Positions 33,401 through 40,193 of a stretch of 64,000 nucleotides of DNA are shown here, in pieces. Both the position numbers and the translations under genes were made by a program. The notes beneath the pieces were generated by a model that was not told the origin of the DNA, did not search any database, and was given only the letters and a program-made list of their open reading frames with translations. The stretch spans positions 124,001 to 188,000 of the forward strand of contig NZ_AHBZ03000022.1 in assembly GCF_000238375.3 (NCBI RefSeq), written 5' to 3'. Within the stretch, counting starts at the first letter, position 1. Every line of letters begins with the position of its first letter. The DNA is from Pseudoalteromonas citrea (lineage in GTDB: Bacteria; Pseudomonadota; Gammaproteobacteria; Enterobacterales; Alteromonadaceae).

Positions 33401-36400
33401 AAACTCAGCCAAATCATTCCCTGAGTTTTCAGGTCCTTTACAGGTAATAGTGTGTGCAGAGGAGATCACGGTATTGATGCTATTACATCGCGCTTGTGCC
33501 GCAGTACACCCCGTTTTTGCACTTCCATCACATAAAAACTGAAGCTGTTTATCTGCACCTGATGGTGTCATTGTAAAGTCGTACCCTACACCACTGGCAA
33601 CCGATAAATCGCCGGTATTATCAAACAAATATTCAAGATCAACTTTATAAACCAACACATTATCTAAATAGCTCGGAAAGGCACGGGGAACCGGGTACCA
33701 TGCCACAGGATCCGTAACATCATTGTTTTCAATTTTTAAGTTGGCATTTCGTACATTGACCTGCAATGAGCTTACTTTTGTGTTGTTATCTATATTAATA
33801 TCGTTATCAATATTGGCCGCTGTAATGTTAGATGTACTGGCCAATATCCAGCTTTTTCTGTCGTGGTAACTTTTTGGTCGCAGTTTAATCGTGACAGTTT
33901 GAACTTCATTTCCAGTCAAAGTGCCTACAGGGCAACTCAGTACATTACTGGCATTAAAGGTACATATATTCGCTTGTCCTGCCCGTGAGAACACACTACT
34001 TATAAATTGAAACGTTCTCCCAGATGGCGGCGTAAAGGTATGCTTTAGCACCACGTCAGTTGCTGTAGTGGCACTCATATTTGACACTTCAAGTGTTAAT
34101 AGAGCCTCGTCGCCACTTAAAATAGGTGCAGTTGCGTAAGAAGCGAGGGTAACACCAACATCAAACTTCGGTACAACCGATACAGATGCATTGCTTTTAT
34201 TATTACTGGTATCCGTATCAACATGAGTGGAAGAACTGACTTCAACTATATTGTTTAAATTGTCATTTACGGTAACAAAAGGTCGGCTCACATGCATGGT
34301 TAAAATTAACTTATCGCCGACTTTAAACTGTTGGCTACTACCGAGCCGACAAGTTATGGTGCTTACGGTATCTTGGTACTGACCCGCATCACTCCTTGCA
34401 CAACTAAATGTTGCGCCAAGCTGGCTACTTACGCTCGCTGCAAATCGAATACCGGTTTCAACGTTGCCCTTTTTTGCCTTAAATGTACCCGCAAAAGTAT
34501 CTTTAATTAATAACGCACTGAGCCCATCACCGGTTATGGTTTCACCACTGACATTCTCAACCACGATTTGATAACTTAACTCATTTTGCACCGCTGATAA
34601 TTGACTAAGATTGGCTGCTTTAATGACTTTCAAGTCAGCAGATTCCGTAGAGAGAATAGACACTTCACCTGCAACTTGGCCAGGGAAACCACTCTTATCT
34701 TCAGCAGTAATATGGCTTGTTAACTGGCCTTTAGCTTCAGCCTTGGTGGTAATTGTAAGCAAGGAGGCTTCTTGTGCTTGATTAATCTGAATCCCCTGCC
34801 AAGCCCCTGTATCCATTTTTTTATATTCACATGTAATACGTTTTCCAGAGGCCGTACAGTGCCAATTTACTCCATTGCTGCCTGTTGAAACGAAAGATTC
34901 TTTATCCTCTAACGTAATATCAACCGTTAAGATCCCTTGCGTCAATATAGGAGTTTCATTAACCACCTTGATTTCTGTATTTATATTCTGCCCAACCCTA
35001 ACTAACCCACTCTCGACGCCTGTAACAGCTTCAACTTTTTTTAAGATCAGTTTTAAAGGAGCCTTGTCTAGAGGGTTAACCGACAATTCGTCCCACCCGC
35101 CATACGTTACGGTTAAGTCAGTAGTTAATGAACTATGTTTCACTAAGGCAGTATTTTCTGGCCTTGCTACTACAAAAGGTGAACGGGTTCTAATAATGAC
35201 CGTAATATAAGCATCAGCGCTAATATCACCCGTACATTCAACATCAATAGAGTCTTTTAAAGAGCAAGACCATACATCGCTATTATTACTGGTTTGCACA
35301 GTGGCCGACTCAGCCGTATAGCCATTAATTAACGTATCGAAAACCTTAACGCCAGTGGCCTTTGCACCACCTAAATTGGTTACTTTGATTTTAAAGTCAA
35401 ACCACTTTCCCATGTGGTTTTTATTATTCCACTGCAAACTACTTGACTTTGTAACGGACAGAACCGGTTGTGCATCAATGGTACTAAACGTAGCAGATGC
35501 CGCAACCGACTCATTACTACTGTCGTTTGAATCAAAAACAATATTGGCACGATTAGTAACACTGGCATTAGAGACCGACGCCTTTACTTTGGCTACGATT
35601 GTGGCACTTATACTATTACTAGCCGCTAACTGCGCAGTGTTTGGCGTACACACAACCTGATTACCTGCAACTTGGTAACTACACATAAAATCCGTTGAAG
35701 AATAACTGACAAAATCGACACTATCAGGCAACGCGTCAGTCAATGTTTTTACCGTCAAAGTTTGTGCTGAAGCATTGCGTGCAGTTAATACAAAAGTGAG
35801 GGTATCATTAGCATAATATTCTGATTTTGCAGAACTAATAGACTTAGTCAAAGTCATCTTCGCAACATTACTTTTAGTTACTTTTATTTGTGTACTGGCG
35901 GTATTATTCGCTTGATTGCGGTCAGTTAAATTTGCCGATATCAACGCATTATTTGTGTACGTTGCCTCGGTGTTTGGTGCTTTGGCGGTAACTTTGAGCG
36001 TATCGCTCACCCATGAGGAAGCCGCCGTTCTATCACATGTGACTTTAGGTTGAGCCCCAGCCATATTAACCGAGCAACTCCAACCACTGGCTTGCGCCAC
36101 TGCCACATCCGTTATTCCAGCGGCGAGTGTTAAAACAAATCGCGCAGAAGAAACTGCGTTTGGTCCATTATTCTTCGCCACAACCTGGTATTGGTGCGCT
36201 TCATTTGGCGTTAATGAAAGAGGCCCCCAGTAAGAAGGTGTGCCATTGCTTTTTAACGCTTTAAGTTCTACTGCCACATCAGCGTGTTCTTTAACTTGAT
36301 TACTTACACTGGCTTGATTATCCGCGCTATTAATTTCTGCCGTTGCACTGCTGACACTGGATGTCGCTGTTACCGTACCACTGCCTAGTTGAGATAACTT

Positions 36401-37111
36401 TGCTTTGATCACCAACGATTGTGATGCACTCACTGCAAGCTTGCTTAAGCTACAAGTTAAAGTTTGTGAACCGCTACATGACCAACCATTACTATTGCTC
36501 ACCGATGGTTCAACCCAAGTAGCATAACTGGGTAGCACATGCTTTAAGGCAACGTTAGTTGCCTCATCAGGACCATTATTAGTGATGTTTAGGGTGTAGG
36601 TATAGGTTTCATTAATATAAACTTGTTGAGGCTCTGAGCGTAACGACACAATTTTTAAATCAGTACCCGCCACAATAGAGGTGTTTTGCGTTTCAGCATT
36701 ATTTTGTAATTTACTCGCGTCTTCATTAGACGCCGAAACAGAGACTTCTGAAGCAATGGTTTCTGCTGTGTCTTTACTGGTCTTTATCGTAAATTGCACA
36801 CGTTTTCGCTTATCAAGTACATCAGTGCCGTCAATACGTGTCCATTCGCACTCTAAACGATTTTGACCTGCATTAAACTCACAGACAGCGTTGTCACTTG
36901 AAACAAATGAGGTAGTTGCAGGGATAGGGAAAACCAATTGCACGTTATTAGCAACATCTTGTTCAACATTCTCAAAGTCAACTTGATAACGTATTTGTGA
37001 TCCACGCGGTACCTTTGTATCGAGATCAATAAATGTCGATATTTGCAAATCAACAGCCAATACTTGAATGCTGACAAGCATGAGCCAAAGTGCACAAAAC
37101 AATCTCTTCAA
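21413..37111 (-). CDS. Giant exported DUF11/SdrD-B repeat protein (5,232 residues), putative adhesin
   Basis: The largest gene of the window. The start is TTG, with AGGGG nine bases upstream; it begins a signal peptide (MKRLFCALWLMLVSIQVLA). Residues about 25-1430 are DUF11-type beta-sandwich domains, several with a conserved Cys pair (WSCSGSQTLTCS, FMCSYQVAGNQVVC). From about 1433 follow about 27 SdrD-B/Cna-B-like domains, each opening with a D-x-N-x-(D/N)-G loop that may bind calcium. Residues 1559-3430 are 16 near-identical 117-residue units without Cys; units beyond 3431 are divergent. Near the end come a carboxypeptidase-like fold (about 4730-4790), another DUF11 domain (about 4894-5010), a last SdrD-B domain (about 5031-5080) and a degenerate OmpA-like end. 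No RTX or sortase signal is seen. I infer a Sec-exported surface fibre or adhesin working with the overlapping barrel gene. Confidence 0.85.
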   Translation of the reverse strand: MKRLFCALWLMLVSIQVLAVDLQISTFIDLDTKVPRGSQIRYQVDFENVEQDVANNVQLVFPIPATTSFVSSDNAVCEFNAGQNRLECEWTRIDGTDVLDKRKRVQFTIKTSKDTAETIASEVSVSASNEDASKLQNNAETQNTSIVAGTDLKIVSLRSEPQQVYINETYTYTLNITNNGPDEATNVALKHVLPSYATWVEPSVSNSNGWSCSGSQTLTCSLSKLAVSASQSLVIKAKLSQLGSGTVTATSSVSSATAEINSADNQASVSNQVKEHADVAVELKALKSNGTPSYWGPLSLTPNEAHQYQVVAKNNGPNAVSSARFVLTLAAGITDVAVAQASGWSCSVNMAGAQPKVTCDRTAASSWVSDTLKVTAKAPNTEATYTNNALISANLTDRNQANNTASTQIKVTKSNVAKMTLTKSISSAKSEYYANDTLTFVLTARNASAQTLTVKTLTDALPDSVDFVSYSSTDFMCSYQVAGNQVVCTPNTAQLAASNSISATIVAKVKASVSNASVTNRANIVFDSNDSSNESVAASATFSTIDAQPVLSVTKSSSLQWNNKNHMGKWFDFKIKVTNLGGAKATGVKVFDTLINGYTAESATVQTSNNSDVWSCSLKDSIDVECTGDISADAYITVIIRTRSPFVVARPENTALVKHSSLTTDLTVTYGGWDELSVNPLDKAPLKLILKKVEAVTGVESGLVRVGQNINTEIKVVNETPILTQGILTVDITLEDKESFVSTGSNGVNWHCTASGKRITCEYKKMDTGAWQGIQINQAQEASLLTITTKAEAKGQLTSHITAEDKSGFPGQVAGEVSILSTESADLKVIKAANLSQLSAVQNELSYQIVVENVSGETITGDGLSALLIKDTFAGTFKAKKGNVETGIRFAASVSSQLGATFSCARSDAGQYQDTVSTITCRLGSSQQFKVGDKLILTMHVSRPFVTVNDNLNNIVEVSSSTHVDTDTSNNKSNASVSVVPKFDVGVTLASYATAPILSGDEALLTLEVSNMSATTATDVVLKHTFTPPSGRTFQFISSVFSRAGQANICTFNASNVLSCPVGTLTGNEVQTVTIKLRPKSYHDRKSWILASTSNITAANIDNDINIDNNTKVSSLQVNVRNANLKIENNDVTDPVAWYPVPRAFPSYLDNVLVYKVDLEYLFDNTGDLSVASGVGYDFTMTPSGADKQLQFLCDGSAKTGCTAAQARCNSINTVISSAHTITCKGPENSGNDLAEFELRENRYGSEDNIYTRYLYFKVLSRPKTTGEVSATTARIFSNENDPITANNSEAEQTSIRVAVDLSLIKRASLSKVAVGSVFNYYLDVGNAGPGDAADNIIYDYLSHDLELAGTPSIAGGRCVTDQAIKSGESIAKTRVRCTVDTIAKGQTLTATIPVRLKSVPAGNNLYNDAWIETKGFDVNSANNQDDLSIPLSKGNISGQVFFDTNNDGVLQAAADSGISGITIELRGTDSTGKSIGPLLKNTGTSGEFVFEDLSAGTYQLKQSNQNQLTGYQDGFDSRNNNVISGSNKTDVISNIILTANQSSSGNLFAETSLAGDASIEGLVFVDGNQNGIKESQDLAITSHVVTLTGNDKFGKSVSLTTNTDSNGAFKFDALHQPDANGYLVTRADTPSYDDGQDYLDGVKNTYAGKNAIKISTVGKPSKVIFTELPNTGDAQVEGLIFVDGNQNGIKESQDLAIPNLTVTLTGNDKFGNSVSLTTNTDSNGAFKFDALTQPDTNGYIVTRADTLSYDDGQDYLDGVKNTYAGKNAIKISTVGKPSKVIFTELPNAGEARIEGSVFVDGNQNGIKESQDLAIPNLAVTLTGNDKFGNSVSLTTNTDSNGAFKFDALTQPDTNGYIVTRADTPSYDDGQDYLDGVKNTYAGKNAVKISTVGKPSKVLFTELPSTGDTQVEGSVFVDGNQNGIKESQDLVIPNLAVTLTGNDKFGNRVSLTTNTDSNGAFKFDALTQPDTNGYIVTRADTPSYDDGQDYLDGVKNTYAGKNAVKISTVGKPSKVIFTELPNTGDAQVEGLVFVDGNQNGIKESQDLAITNLAVTLTGNDKFGNSVSLTTNTDSNGAFKFDALHQPDANGYIVTRADTPSYDDGQDYLDGVKNTYAGKNAVKLSTVGKPSKVIFTELAGVGEARVEGTIFVDGNQNGIKESQDLAITNLAVTLTGNDKFGNSVSLTTNTDSNGAFKFDALRQPNAGGYVVTRGDTPSYKDGQDYLDSVKNTFAGKNVVKVATVGKPSKVIFTELPNAGEARIEGAVFVDGNQNGLKELKDLAIPNLAITLTGKDKFGNSVSLTTNTDSNGAFKFDALRQPDAGGYVVTRGDTPSYKDGQDYLDGIKNTYAGKNAVKITTVGKPSKVIFTELADVGEARVEGAIFVDGNQNGIKESQDLAVSNLVVSLTGKDEFGNGVSLSTNTDINGAFKFDALRQPDADGYVVTRGDTPSYEDGQDYLDGIKNTHAGKNAVKITTVGKPSKVIFTELADVGEARVEGAIFVDGNQNGIKESQDLAIPNLAVTLTGNDKFGNSVSLTTNTDSNGAFKFDALRQPDADGYVVTRGDTPSYEDGQDYLDGIKNTYAGKNAVKISTVGKPSKVIFTELASVGEARVEGTIFVDGNQNGIKESQDLAITNLTVTLTGQDEFGNAVSLSTNTDSSGAFKFDALRQPSAGGYVVTRGDTPSYKDGQDYLDSVKNTFAGKNVVKVATVGKPSKVIFTELPNAGEARIEGAVFVDGNQNGIKESQDLAITNLAVTLTGNDKFGNSVSLSTNTDSNGAFKFDALRQPDADGYVVTRGDTPSYEDGQDYLDSIKNIYAGKNAVKITTMGKPSKVIFTELADVGEARVEGAIFVDGNQNGIKESQDLAISNLVVSLTGKDEFGNGVSLSTNTDSNGAFKFDALRQPDADGYVVTRGDTPSYEDGQDYLDGIKNIYAGKNAVKISTVGKPSKVIFTELADVGEARVEGAIFVDGNQNGIKESQDLAITNLVVSLTGKDEFGNGVSLSTNTDNNGAFKFDALRQPDANGYVVTRGDTPSYEDGQDYLDGIKNTHAGKNAVKISTVGKPSKVIFTELADVGEARVEGAIFVDGNQNGIKESQDLAISNLVVSLTGKDEFGNGVSLSINTDINGAFKFDALRQPDANGYVVTRGDTPSYEDGQDYLDGIKNTYAGKNAVKVATVGKPSKVIFTELPNAGEARIEGSVFVDGNQNGVKEPKDLAIPNLAITLTGKDEFGNSVSLNTNTDSNGAFKFDALRQPDADGYVVTRGDTPSYKDGQDYLDGVKNTHAGKNAVKISTVGKPSKVIFTELPNAGEARLEGAVFVDGNQNGVKEFKDLAIPNLAITLIGKDEFGNAVSLSTITDSNGAFKFDALRQPNVDGYVVTRGDTPSYEDGQDYLDGIKNTYAGKNVVKIIKIGKPSKMIFTEQANAGSLQLEGRVILDVNQDRVFGNDDKGLANISFELSGKDEFGFDVKVSTTSNTNGEFVFTGLRQPSPDGYWLSQGKVDVYLDGLDYLSGSVVKEQDGIKLHQVALAKGAVLFTEKHPKNEAKISGRVYVDVAQDGTEQSQDRHISGVELLLSGQDILGREVNLKTTTDQQGNYVFDNLFASNSQGYTVRQVHPSLYNDGIDYLAAKAIINSQKSDVVDNMALATSAHIRLDFTEQLPANDAKITGTIFVDVAQDGQLNSSDKALAGNVIKLAGKDLFDNEVAHSTTSDSQGQFEFTQLYAANSAGYRLTHTQSEIYVDGADYLNNTKQTNPDDVVTVSVATSSTTRVDLTEQLPANDSSINVIVFADQNQNGQLDTIDSVLANTEVSLSGKNILGENVNLSALTDSQGRTSFAQLYASDAQGYTLTQVQPAYHFDGKDYVKDSLVSNSDKTDIITQLRVTGSNILTAEFTELAPVNDAVITGRVFVDQQQNGQFDTSDSGLENVTVTLQGADVFDRAVQATAVTNSNGEFKFEQLYASNPTGYRLLQSQPTDYLDGLDYKQGAITVENDQISNIIVAQSAQQSGYLFTELEQANSSISGVVISDVNHDGLQQGSELGIANVEIKLTGTSRYGQSVSRNLTSDENGEFKFERLPASDTRGYQIQQLQPTGWYDGRESLAGQIQTGENDVFNIVLDSSQDVDSLVFAELALSKVSGSVFVDTDDNLLFSSEERSISNVAITLRGISINSEAIELSVQTNASGFYQFTELPPSNEQGYQLSQVQPNNYADNFDALGGQRIADSDQTDVISLNQVWPGSDLVNNHFTERYAIELQGRVFVDMDDDAKLPALLSKNEYQALAISEVLITLSGNDYRGEAVKHDTLTNELGEYQFTDLAPSSAQGYVIEQQQPEQYVDGQEMAMAQLVANSKGQDIITTPQLLGTKNYAYFDFAELPKASIGGTVWVDSDENGLLDDTETIGISGVTLTLSGVTTDNEAVEIVTTSDDQGVFLFDYLRPGVYQVIQTHPTAWLDGKEQLGSLGGDVQNDGFLNITLGLGEHGIGYNFAERGSHIGGTVYVDLNDDGEQQRSEIGLSDVAIHISGIDLNNQSVSRTTTTDRYGRYQIRNLPLSDQNGFELTETQPDNTQDGKEAAGSIGGVVAPRIGDDQISEIIIERHITDATSYNFGEQLMDPAAISGAVWQDNNHNRSDDDGNGQAGWLVELLPDQLNGEANELDSEPLAVVESDQNGKYQFEGLPVGVYEVRFRHPQGGVIYGIPVSGDPDTNTDKGTILNIVLSAGEHVPEQSLPVDPSGVIYDVNSREPIQGAKIEITGPVGFDPDLHLVGGQPNVEQTTGDDGFYQFLLFAQAPAGEYRLEVTSPSGYYSGLSKQLPVCDAQLKVGAHELPVTVHRVNTAPTLAAVKHDPLACPSDSQGIYAAMDSTQYYTRFFIQPKLPSGNVVNNHIPLDPYDESMVQVSKKALKQDVVIGELIPYQIAIHNRAEISINPVDFIDQLPAGFKYVAGSARIDGQVFEPQQIGRQLRWNARTLLPQQSVLIDLLVVVGAGVSEGKFVNQAWAEFSGGQFNGLNTKRISNIASATVRVIPDSIMDCSDLTGQVFDDMNRNGIHDPQEPGLPAVKLATAQGLWITTDQYGRYHLACADVPHQSRGSNFIIKVDTRSLPSGYRVTTENPRVVRLTRGKNVEANFAASIHRVARIQLSDEAFENGQIKANYRAQLNELLDAVASTDVVIRLAYRDANNEGYEVAQQRVTQLKEWLVEQWQDSNKDHTLTVEEEIVESVFSQHQSAKMGGRL
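26822..32437 (-). repeat. Sixteen 351-bp tandem repeats inside the giant gene
   Basis: Sixteen units of exactly 351 bp (117 codons) with no insertion or deletion; 16 x 351 equals the 5,616-bp span. In gene order, units start at 32437, 32086, 31735 and so on every 351 bp down to 27172. Each begins with a variant of (R/Q)(V/I)EG followed by FVDGNQNG. Two subfamilies exist: the first five units (30683-32437) have TRADTPSYDDG or TRADTLSYDDG, the other eleven (26822-30682) have TRGDTPSY. KVATVGKPSKVIF recurs only in units at 30332-30682, 28928-29278 and 27524-27874, each four units apart, which suggests block duplication. Confidence 0.97.
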
Positions 37112-37140
37112 GTGAACTACCCCTAGATACTACATATTTT

Positions 37141-37158
37141 AAACACATTTGTGTGTTT
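37141..37158. promoter_or_regulatory. Perfect palindrome upstream of the giant operon, possible operator
   Basis: AAACACA, spacer TTTG, TGTGTTT: a perfect 7-bp inverted repeat about 30 bases upstream of the giant gene's TTG start. On the minus strand it is flanked by TTGAAA and TAAAAT promoter-like hexamers, although their spacing (14) is short. The position would suit a dimeric regulator. Confidence 0.4.
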
Positions 37159-37257
37159 CAATTTAAAGTACGAAAAACGGCGTAGATTTTATTGATTTCA
37201 GGTACTGTAATCCAGTGTAATTTTGCGTTTCTGGGGATATTTTCAAGAAAAGAGGAA

Positions 37258-37275
37258 GGCTTTAGAATAAAAGCC
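37258..37275 (-). terminator. Weak terminator of the hybrid kinase gene
   Basis: GGCTTT and AAAGCC form a short stem around six bases, 25 bases after the stop codon, followed on the minus strand by a pyrimidine-rich run (TTCCTCTTTTCTT). Confidence 0.45.
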
Positions 37276-37299
37276 CTACTTAAGGCGTGAGTATATTAT

Positions 37300-39462
37300 T
37301 TATGCTACCACTTTTGAATGAATTGCTTGTAAGACGACCACGCTATCTTTTGCAAAATGATGTAACGACTGCCATTGAATTGGTTGTCCTTGATTAAGCT
37401 GTTCACTCGCTAACTTCAACTCATTACTTAAGGCCGTCATACCTAATAAATCACTTTCTTGTGCGAGCTGTTGTAACTTTTCATGCAAAATGTCATTTGC
37501 TTTTATATCTGCCAAGCCCTGTAATTGCGCAAACTCATAATCATATGTATCAGACAAATACATTAACTTCGTTGTTAAGAACTTGCCATCTAATGACATG
37601 CTCAACCTGCGTAAAACATCTTCATTAACTAATTGCTCATCAAGTATTTGCGTACTTTGTGCAGCGCATACTTGCTCTAACACTGCCGCAAGCGTTTTTG
37701 GTGATACGGGCTTACTAATACAATACGTAATACCATGGCGTAAGTACGTTTGCTGAGCGGTTTCATCAGCATCTCCGGTAAGTGCTATAACCGTTGGCGA
37801 ACTTTCTAAGGTCATTGCACTTAGCTCGTCAGAAAACCATGATAAACCATGGCCATCAGGCAAGTGCATATCAAGCAAAATAATATCAAATGCGCGCTTT
37901 GTTACTTTGCTTGTTGCTTGTGCTAAATCATGAGCAAATTCGAACGTTGCACCCAACTCTTCTAAGTAATGCTTTAATACTTCTCGATTTAAGGCGTTAT
38001 CTTCAACGACCAATATATTACAGGCCAGCACCCCTTGCTGATGGTGGGTATAACGCACAGTAGGCTGAACCTTAGGGCTGGGCTTTGTTTCTTCAAGCAA
38101 TAATTCAAAAAAGAATTCTGTGCCACGCCCCACTTGACTGCGAACTCGCAGTTCCCCTTTCATGTTTTCGACCAGCTGTTTGCACAATGACAGCCCTAAT
38201 CCAGCTCCCTGTGCAACACTTTGCTCCGACGCCACTGTGACAAAAGGCTCAAATATGTTCACCAAATCATCATCATTTAAGCCAACGCCCGTATCTGATA
38301 CGTAAAATTGGACGCTATGATAATGACTCCCTACATTTTCAGACTTAACGGTCACAATAATATTGCCATCGGGTGTATATTTAATCGCATTAGACAATAG
38401 GTTTTTCAAAATAAGGGTCAGTGACTCTTTATCCACCAAACAATCTTGCACACGTAATGTAGTGTTGTCTAACTTGATATCAAGTTTCTTTTGATCAGCC
38501 AAAGGAGTAAGTAGATCGATCAATTCTTTGCATAAACTATTTATATTTACCGCACTGAGCTCTTGAGGCTTTGTTTCCCCTTTAGCTTGCAACAATACTT
38601 GGTTAGCCAAATCAGACAAAGACATCGCAGCGCCTGTAATTATGTCGCACAATTCAGCATGTCTTTTGGGCTCCCTTGGAATACTTTTCAACATTTCTGC
38701 ATGGCCCACAATCGCGTTTAATGGCGTTCTTAGCTCATGACTAAGCAGCGTTAAATAGCGGCCTTTTAGTCGTGATGCCTGTTCAGCGTTTTGCTTTGTT
38801 TGCTCAACTTGCTCTGCACGTCGCCCACTGCAGAGTAGACTCAATGAGAAGCATAATAATAAGGGGATCGCGATAACTGCAATAGTAAAAATTTGATTAC
38901 TCAAATTGTTCGTAAATAGACTGTCGGATGCCTGGTAGTCCCCCAGCATAAATAACCGTAACGTAAAGATACTCAGCATACCTAAACACGCAAGAATAAA
39001 GCTATAACGGGCAATTGTTGCTTCAGTCAATTCACTTACCGAGCTTTGCAGAACAGCTCGAATACACAGCCCTAATGAAAAGGCCCAAATAGAGTAATTT
39101 AAAAAGACTCGAACAATGAAATGAGGATCATAAAAAGTAAACCAAATATACCCGATAACGTGTACACACGATAATATTATCCATGGCCAATACTTTGATT
39201 TTATTTGAAAAAAACGTTCGGTTCCAAACGCTAAAAATATAAGGCCGACTAAGATGAACTGATTCGCAACAAAAATACGCCAAAAATCACTTAACTTCGG
39301 TTGTGAAATTAATATACAGGCTATGGATACACAGGCAACAAACCACATCCACTGCTTGGTGCCGGCAAGTGTTCGATGAATCAACCAATTCAATAGCATA
39401 AACACCCCACAGACAGATGTGGTCAGTGCTAATACAGGCAAGAGTAGTCTTGGTTCTAACAT
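37300..39462 (-). CDS. Hybrid sensor histidine kinase with seven-helix membrane sensor
   Basis: A 720-residue inner-membrane kinase. The first 215 or so residues form about seven hydrophobic helices without a large periplasmic domain. Then come HisKA with the phosphoacceptor His242 in HELRTPLNAIVGHAEML, HATPase_c (NLLSNAIKYT, DTGVGLNDDD, GAGLGLSLCKQL) and a receiver domain with the phosphoacceptor Asp531 in IILLDMHLPDGHG. The last 100 or so residues look like a helical HPt domain, but where HPt proteins have the phosphorylatable His the segment reads QQLAQESDLLG. The signal is unknown. It lies directly downstream of the giant operon's promoter region on the same strand, which makes it a candidate regulator by position only. 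Confidence 0.88.
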   Translation of the reverse strand: MLEPRLLLPVLALTTSVCGVFMLLNWLIHRTLAGTKQWMWFVACVSIACILISQPKLSDFWRIFVANQFILVGLIFLAFGTERFFQIKSKYWPWIILSCVHVIGYIWFTFYDPHFIVRVFLNYSIWAFSLGLCIRAVLQSSVSELTEATIARYSFILACLGMLSIFTLRLFMLGDYQASDSLFTNNLSNQIFTIAVIAIPLLLCFSLSLLCSGRRAEQVEQTKQNAEQASRLKGRYLTLLSHELRTPLNAIVGHAEMLKSIPREPKRHAELCDIITGAAMSLSDLANQVLLQAKGETKPQELSAVNINSLCKELIDLLTPLADQKKLDIKLDNTTLRVQDCLVDKESLTLILKNLLSNAIKYTPDGNIIVTVKSENVGSHYHSVQFYVSDTGVGLNDDDLVNIFEPFVTVASEQSVAQGAGLGLSLCKQLVENMKGELRVRSQVGRGTEFFFELLLEETKPSPKVQPTVRYTHHQQGVLACNILVVEDNALNREVLKHYLEELGATFEFAHDLAQATSKVTKRAFDIILLDMHLPDGHGLSWFSDELSAMTLESSPTVIALTGDADETAQQTYLRHGITYCISKPVSPKTLAAVLEQVCAAQSTQILDEQLVNEDVLRRLSMSLDGKFLTTKLMYLSDTYDYEFAQLQGLADIKANDILHEKLQQLAQESDLLGMTALSNELKLASEQLNQGQPIQWQSLHHFAKDSVVVLQAIHSKVVA

Positions 39463-39590
39463 CGCTAACTTATATAATAATGATTTAGGATGACTATACT
39501 ATCAAAAACCGTTCCAATAAAAAGTGTTTTTTGTTAAAAGAAACAACACTATGGTTAACATTCGCCCTTTCCAAAAGAGCAGCAACGTAA

Positions 39591-40193
39591 TTATAACCAG
39601 CCTTTTTGCTTGGCGATGCGCGCGGCATCCACACGGTTACTGGCATTTAACTTTGCAATAGCTTCTGATAAATAATTTCTTATGGTTCCTTCACTTAAGT
39701 ATAAAGCTTTTGCAATTTCTGCCGTTTTATAGCCCTCGCCAGCCAAGCGAAGCGCCTGTCTTTCTTTGTTTGTTAATGGGTCACAATCATCAAGCGCTGA
39801 TAATGCCAATTCAGGGTCTATCACTTTTTTGCCACAGATAACCTGTTTTAGCGTGCTAATGAGATACTCACTTGGGGCCTCTTTTAAAACAAAACCTTTA
39901 GCTCCCCCAGCTAAAGCTCGGCGAATATATCCGGCACGCGAAAAAGTAGTCATTATTACTGTTTTACACTGGGGGTGTGTCTGTGAGGTATACTCTAACA
40001 ACTCTAACCCCGTCATAATTGGCATCTCTATATCTGTTAACACAATATCAGGCTGGACTGATAGTAATAGCTCCTTCGCCTGACGCCCATCAGCAGCCTC
40101 TGCTACGACTTCAATATCACGGTCTAAGCTTAGTAAGGCACTAATGGCCCCTCTGACTAATGCCTGATCTTCTACTACCATCACTTTAATCAT
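39591..40193 (-). CDS. NarL/FixJ-family response regulator (DesR-like)
   Basis: A 200-residue response regulator. The N-terminal receiver has the acidic pair in VVEDQAL, the phosphoacceptor Asp in DIVLTDIEMPIMTG and the Lys in GFVLKEAP. The C-terminal LuxR-type helix-turn-helix reads LTNKERQALRLAGEGYKTAEI-like with LSEGTIRNYLSEAIAKL. This is the typical partner of HisKA_3 kinases such as DesK, which in Bacillus senses membrane fluidity. It overlaps the upstream kinase gene by 4 bp (ATGA), so the two are translationally coupled. Target genes are not known. Confidence 0.92.
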   Translation of the reverse strand: MIKVMVVEDQALVRGAISALLSLDRDIEVVAEAADGRQAKELLLSVQPDIVLTDIEMPIMTGLELLEYTSQTHPQCKTVIMTTFSRAGYIRRALAGGAKGFVLKEAPSEYLISTLKQVICGKKVIDPELALSALDDCDPLTNKERQALRLAGEGYKTAEIAKALYLSEGTIRNYLSEAIAKLNASNRVDAARIAKQKGWL

